Below, one piece after another: positions 5,142-5,353 of a stretch of 5,353 nt of DNA. Every line of letters begins with the position of its first letter. Position 1 is the first letter of the stretch. The notes below the pieces were generated by a model that was given only the letters and a program-made list of their open reading frames with translations, was not told the origin of the DNA and did no database searches. Source of the DNA: an uncultured Phycisphaerales bacterium (GTDB lineage Bacteria; Planctomycetota; Phycisphaerae; WQYP01); assembly GCA_903868035.1 (NCBI GenBank), contig CAIPTQ010000354.1:1-5353 (forward strand). The letters are read 5' to 3'. A program made the position numbers and the translations under genes.

Positions 5142-5353
5142 TTGGTTTCCACCACTGATGCAAAAATTGATTTCGCCTGGGTGTGCGGTGGTGACGTGGA
5201 GGTGGGGGCGGGGCAGGCGGTGGGAAATCTGGGGGTGTGGCATTATGACGGGGCGGCGTGGAGGGCGTATGCCGCGGGGGATTTGGCGTATGACGGGAGG
5301 TATGCGAACTTTACGGTGACGGGGTTCAGCGGGTATGGGGTGACGGGGGCGGC
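5142..5353 (+). pseudogene. 5'-truncated C-terminal region of a secreted/surface protein (runs off window)
   Basis: The frame is open from 5103 to the window end and becomes protein-like from about 5148: TTDAKIDFAW, then DVEVGAGQAVGNLGVWHYDG, AAWRAYAAGDLAYDG and RYANFTVTGFSGYGVTG. The LWHYDGxxW...DLxYDGxYAxFTVTGFSGYxVTG pattern is typical of the region just before the PEP-CTERM or similar sorting tail in secreted proteins of planctomycetes and verrucomicrobia. The tail itself would lie beyond the window. There is no ATG in frame, and before 5142 the reading becomes nonsense that is antisense to the restriction-modification gene start. The upstream part is therefore missing, and I call it a truncated remnant. 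From 5187 the codons end mostly in G, as in the hydrolase, marking it as native DNA. A GTG start at 5181 or 5196 cannot be excluded but would give an unnaturally headless protein. Confidence 0.6.

Noticed and set aside
1407..5191. Target-site duplication flanking the enzyme gene (CGGTGG at 1407-1412 and 5186-5191)
   Set aside because: Only six bases match, in GC-rich DNA, and the right copy lies about 50 bases inside the fragment and not at the junction; this is within chance.

Overview
The window looks like a piece of a GC-rich bacterial chromosome, most plausibly from the PVC superphylum (Planctomycetes/Phycisphaerae or Verrucomicrobia) or a similar environmental lineage. Three things point there. 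The host-type genes end a very large share of codons in G (GCG, GGG, GTG, CGG). The intergenic DNA carries CCACAGAGACACAGAG-type and TTTCAGA-type low-complexity repeats. On either side of the large gene there are fragments that read like the repeat-bearing, PEP-CTERM-type surface proteins abundant in those groups. There is no rRNA or marker gene, so the taxonomy is an inference.

Layout. Positions 1-125 are an AT-richer leader that may hold the last codons of an upstream gene, a weak promoter and a purine-rich ribosome-binding region. Positions 126-830 (+) encode a small alpha/beta hydrolase with a complete Ser-Asp-His triad. Positions 831-1341 hold no gene I can support. They contain short repeat families, a strong G-quadruplex motif (1081-1111), a possible extended -10 promoter and a small hairpin. 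Positions 1342-1419 (+) encode a broken piece of a surface-protein repeat. Positions 1392-5132 (-) encode one 1246-residue protein combining a PD-(D/E)XK nuclease-like N-terminus, an N6-adenine DNA methyltransferase core (NPPY) and a C-terminal target-recognition region: a stand-alone Type IIG (Eco57I-like) restriction-modification enzyme. Positions 5142-5353 (+) encode a surface-protein C-terminal region with no start codon, running off the window.

Interpretation. The restriction-modification gene sits, in opposite orientation, between two + strand pieces of surface-protein coding sequence. It comes within a few bases of one and overlaps the other by 28 bases. Its codon use differs from the hydrolase and the right-hand fragment. 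The simplest reading is a horizontally acquired, single-gene restriction-modification system that landed in, and destroyed, a surface-protein gene or cluster. Its last codons and stop appear to be borrowed from the target. No transposase, integrase, tRNA, clear target-site duplication or companion defence gene is visible, so the mechanism of arrival is open. The hydrolase has no evident functional link to the rest.
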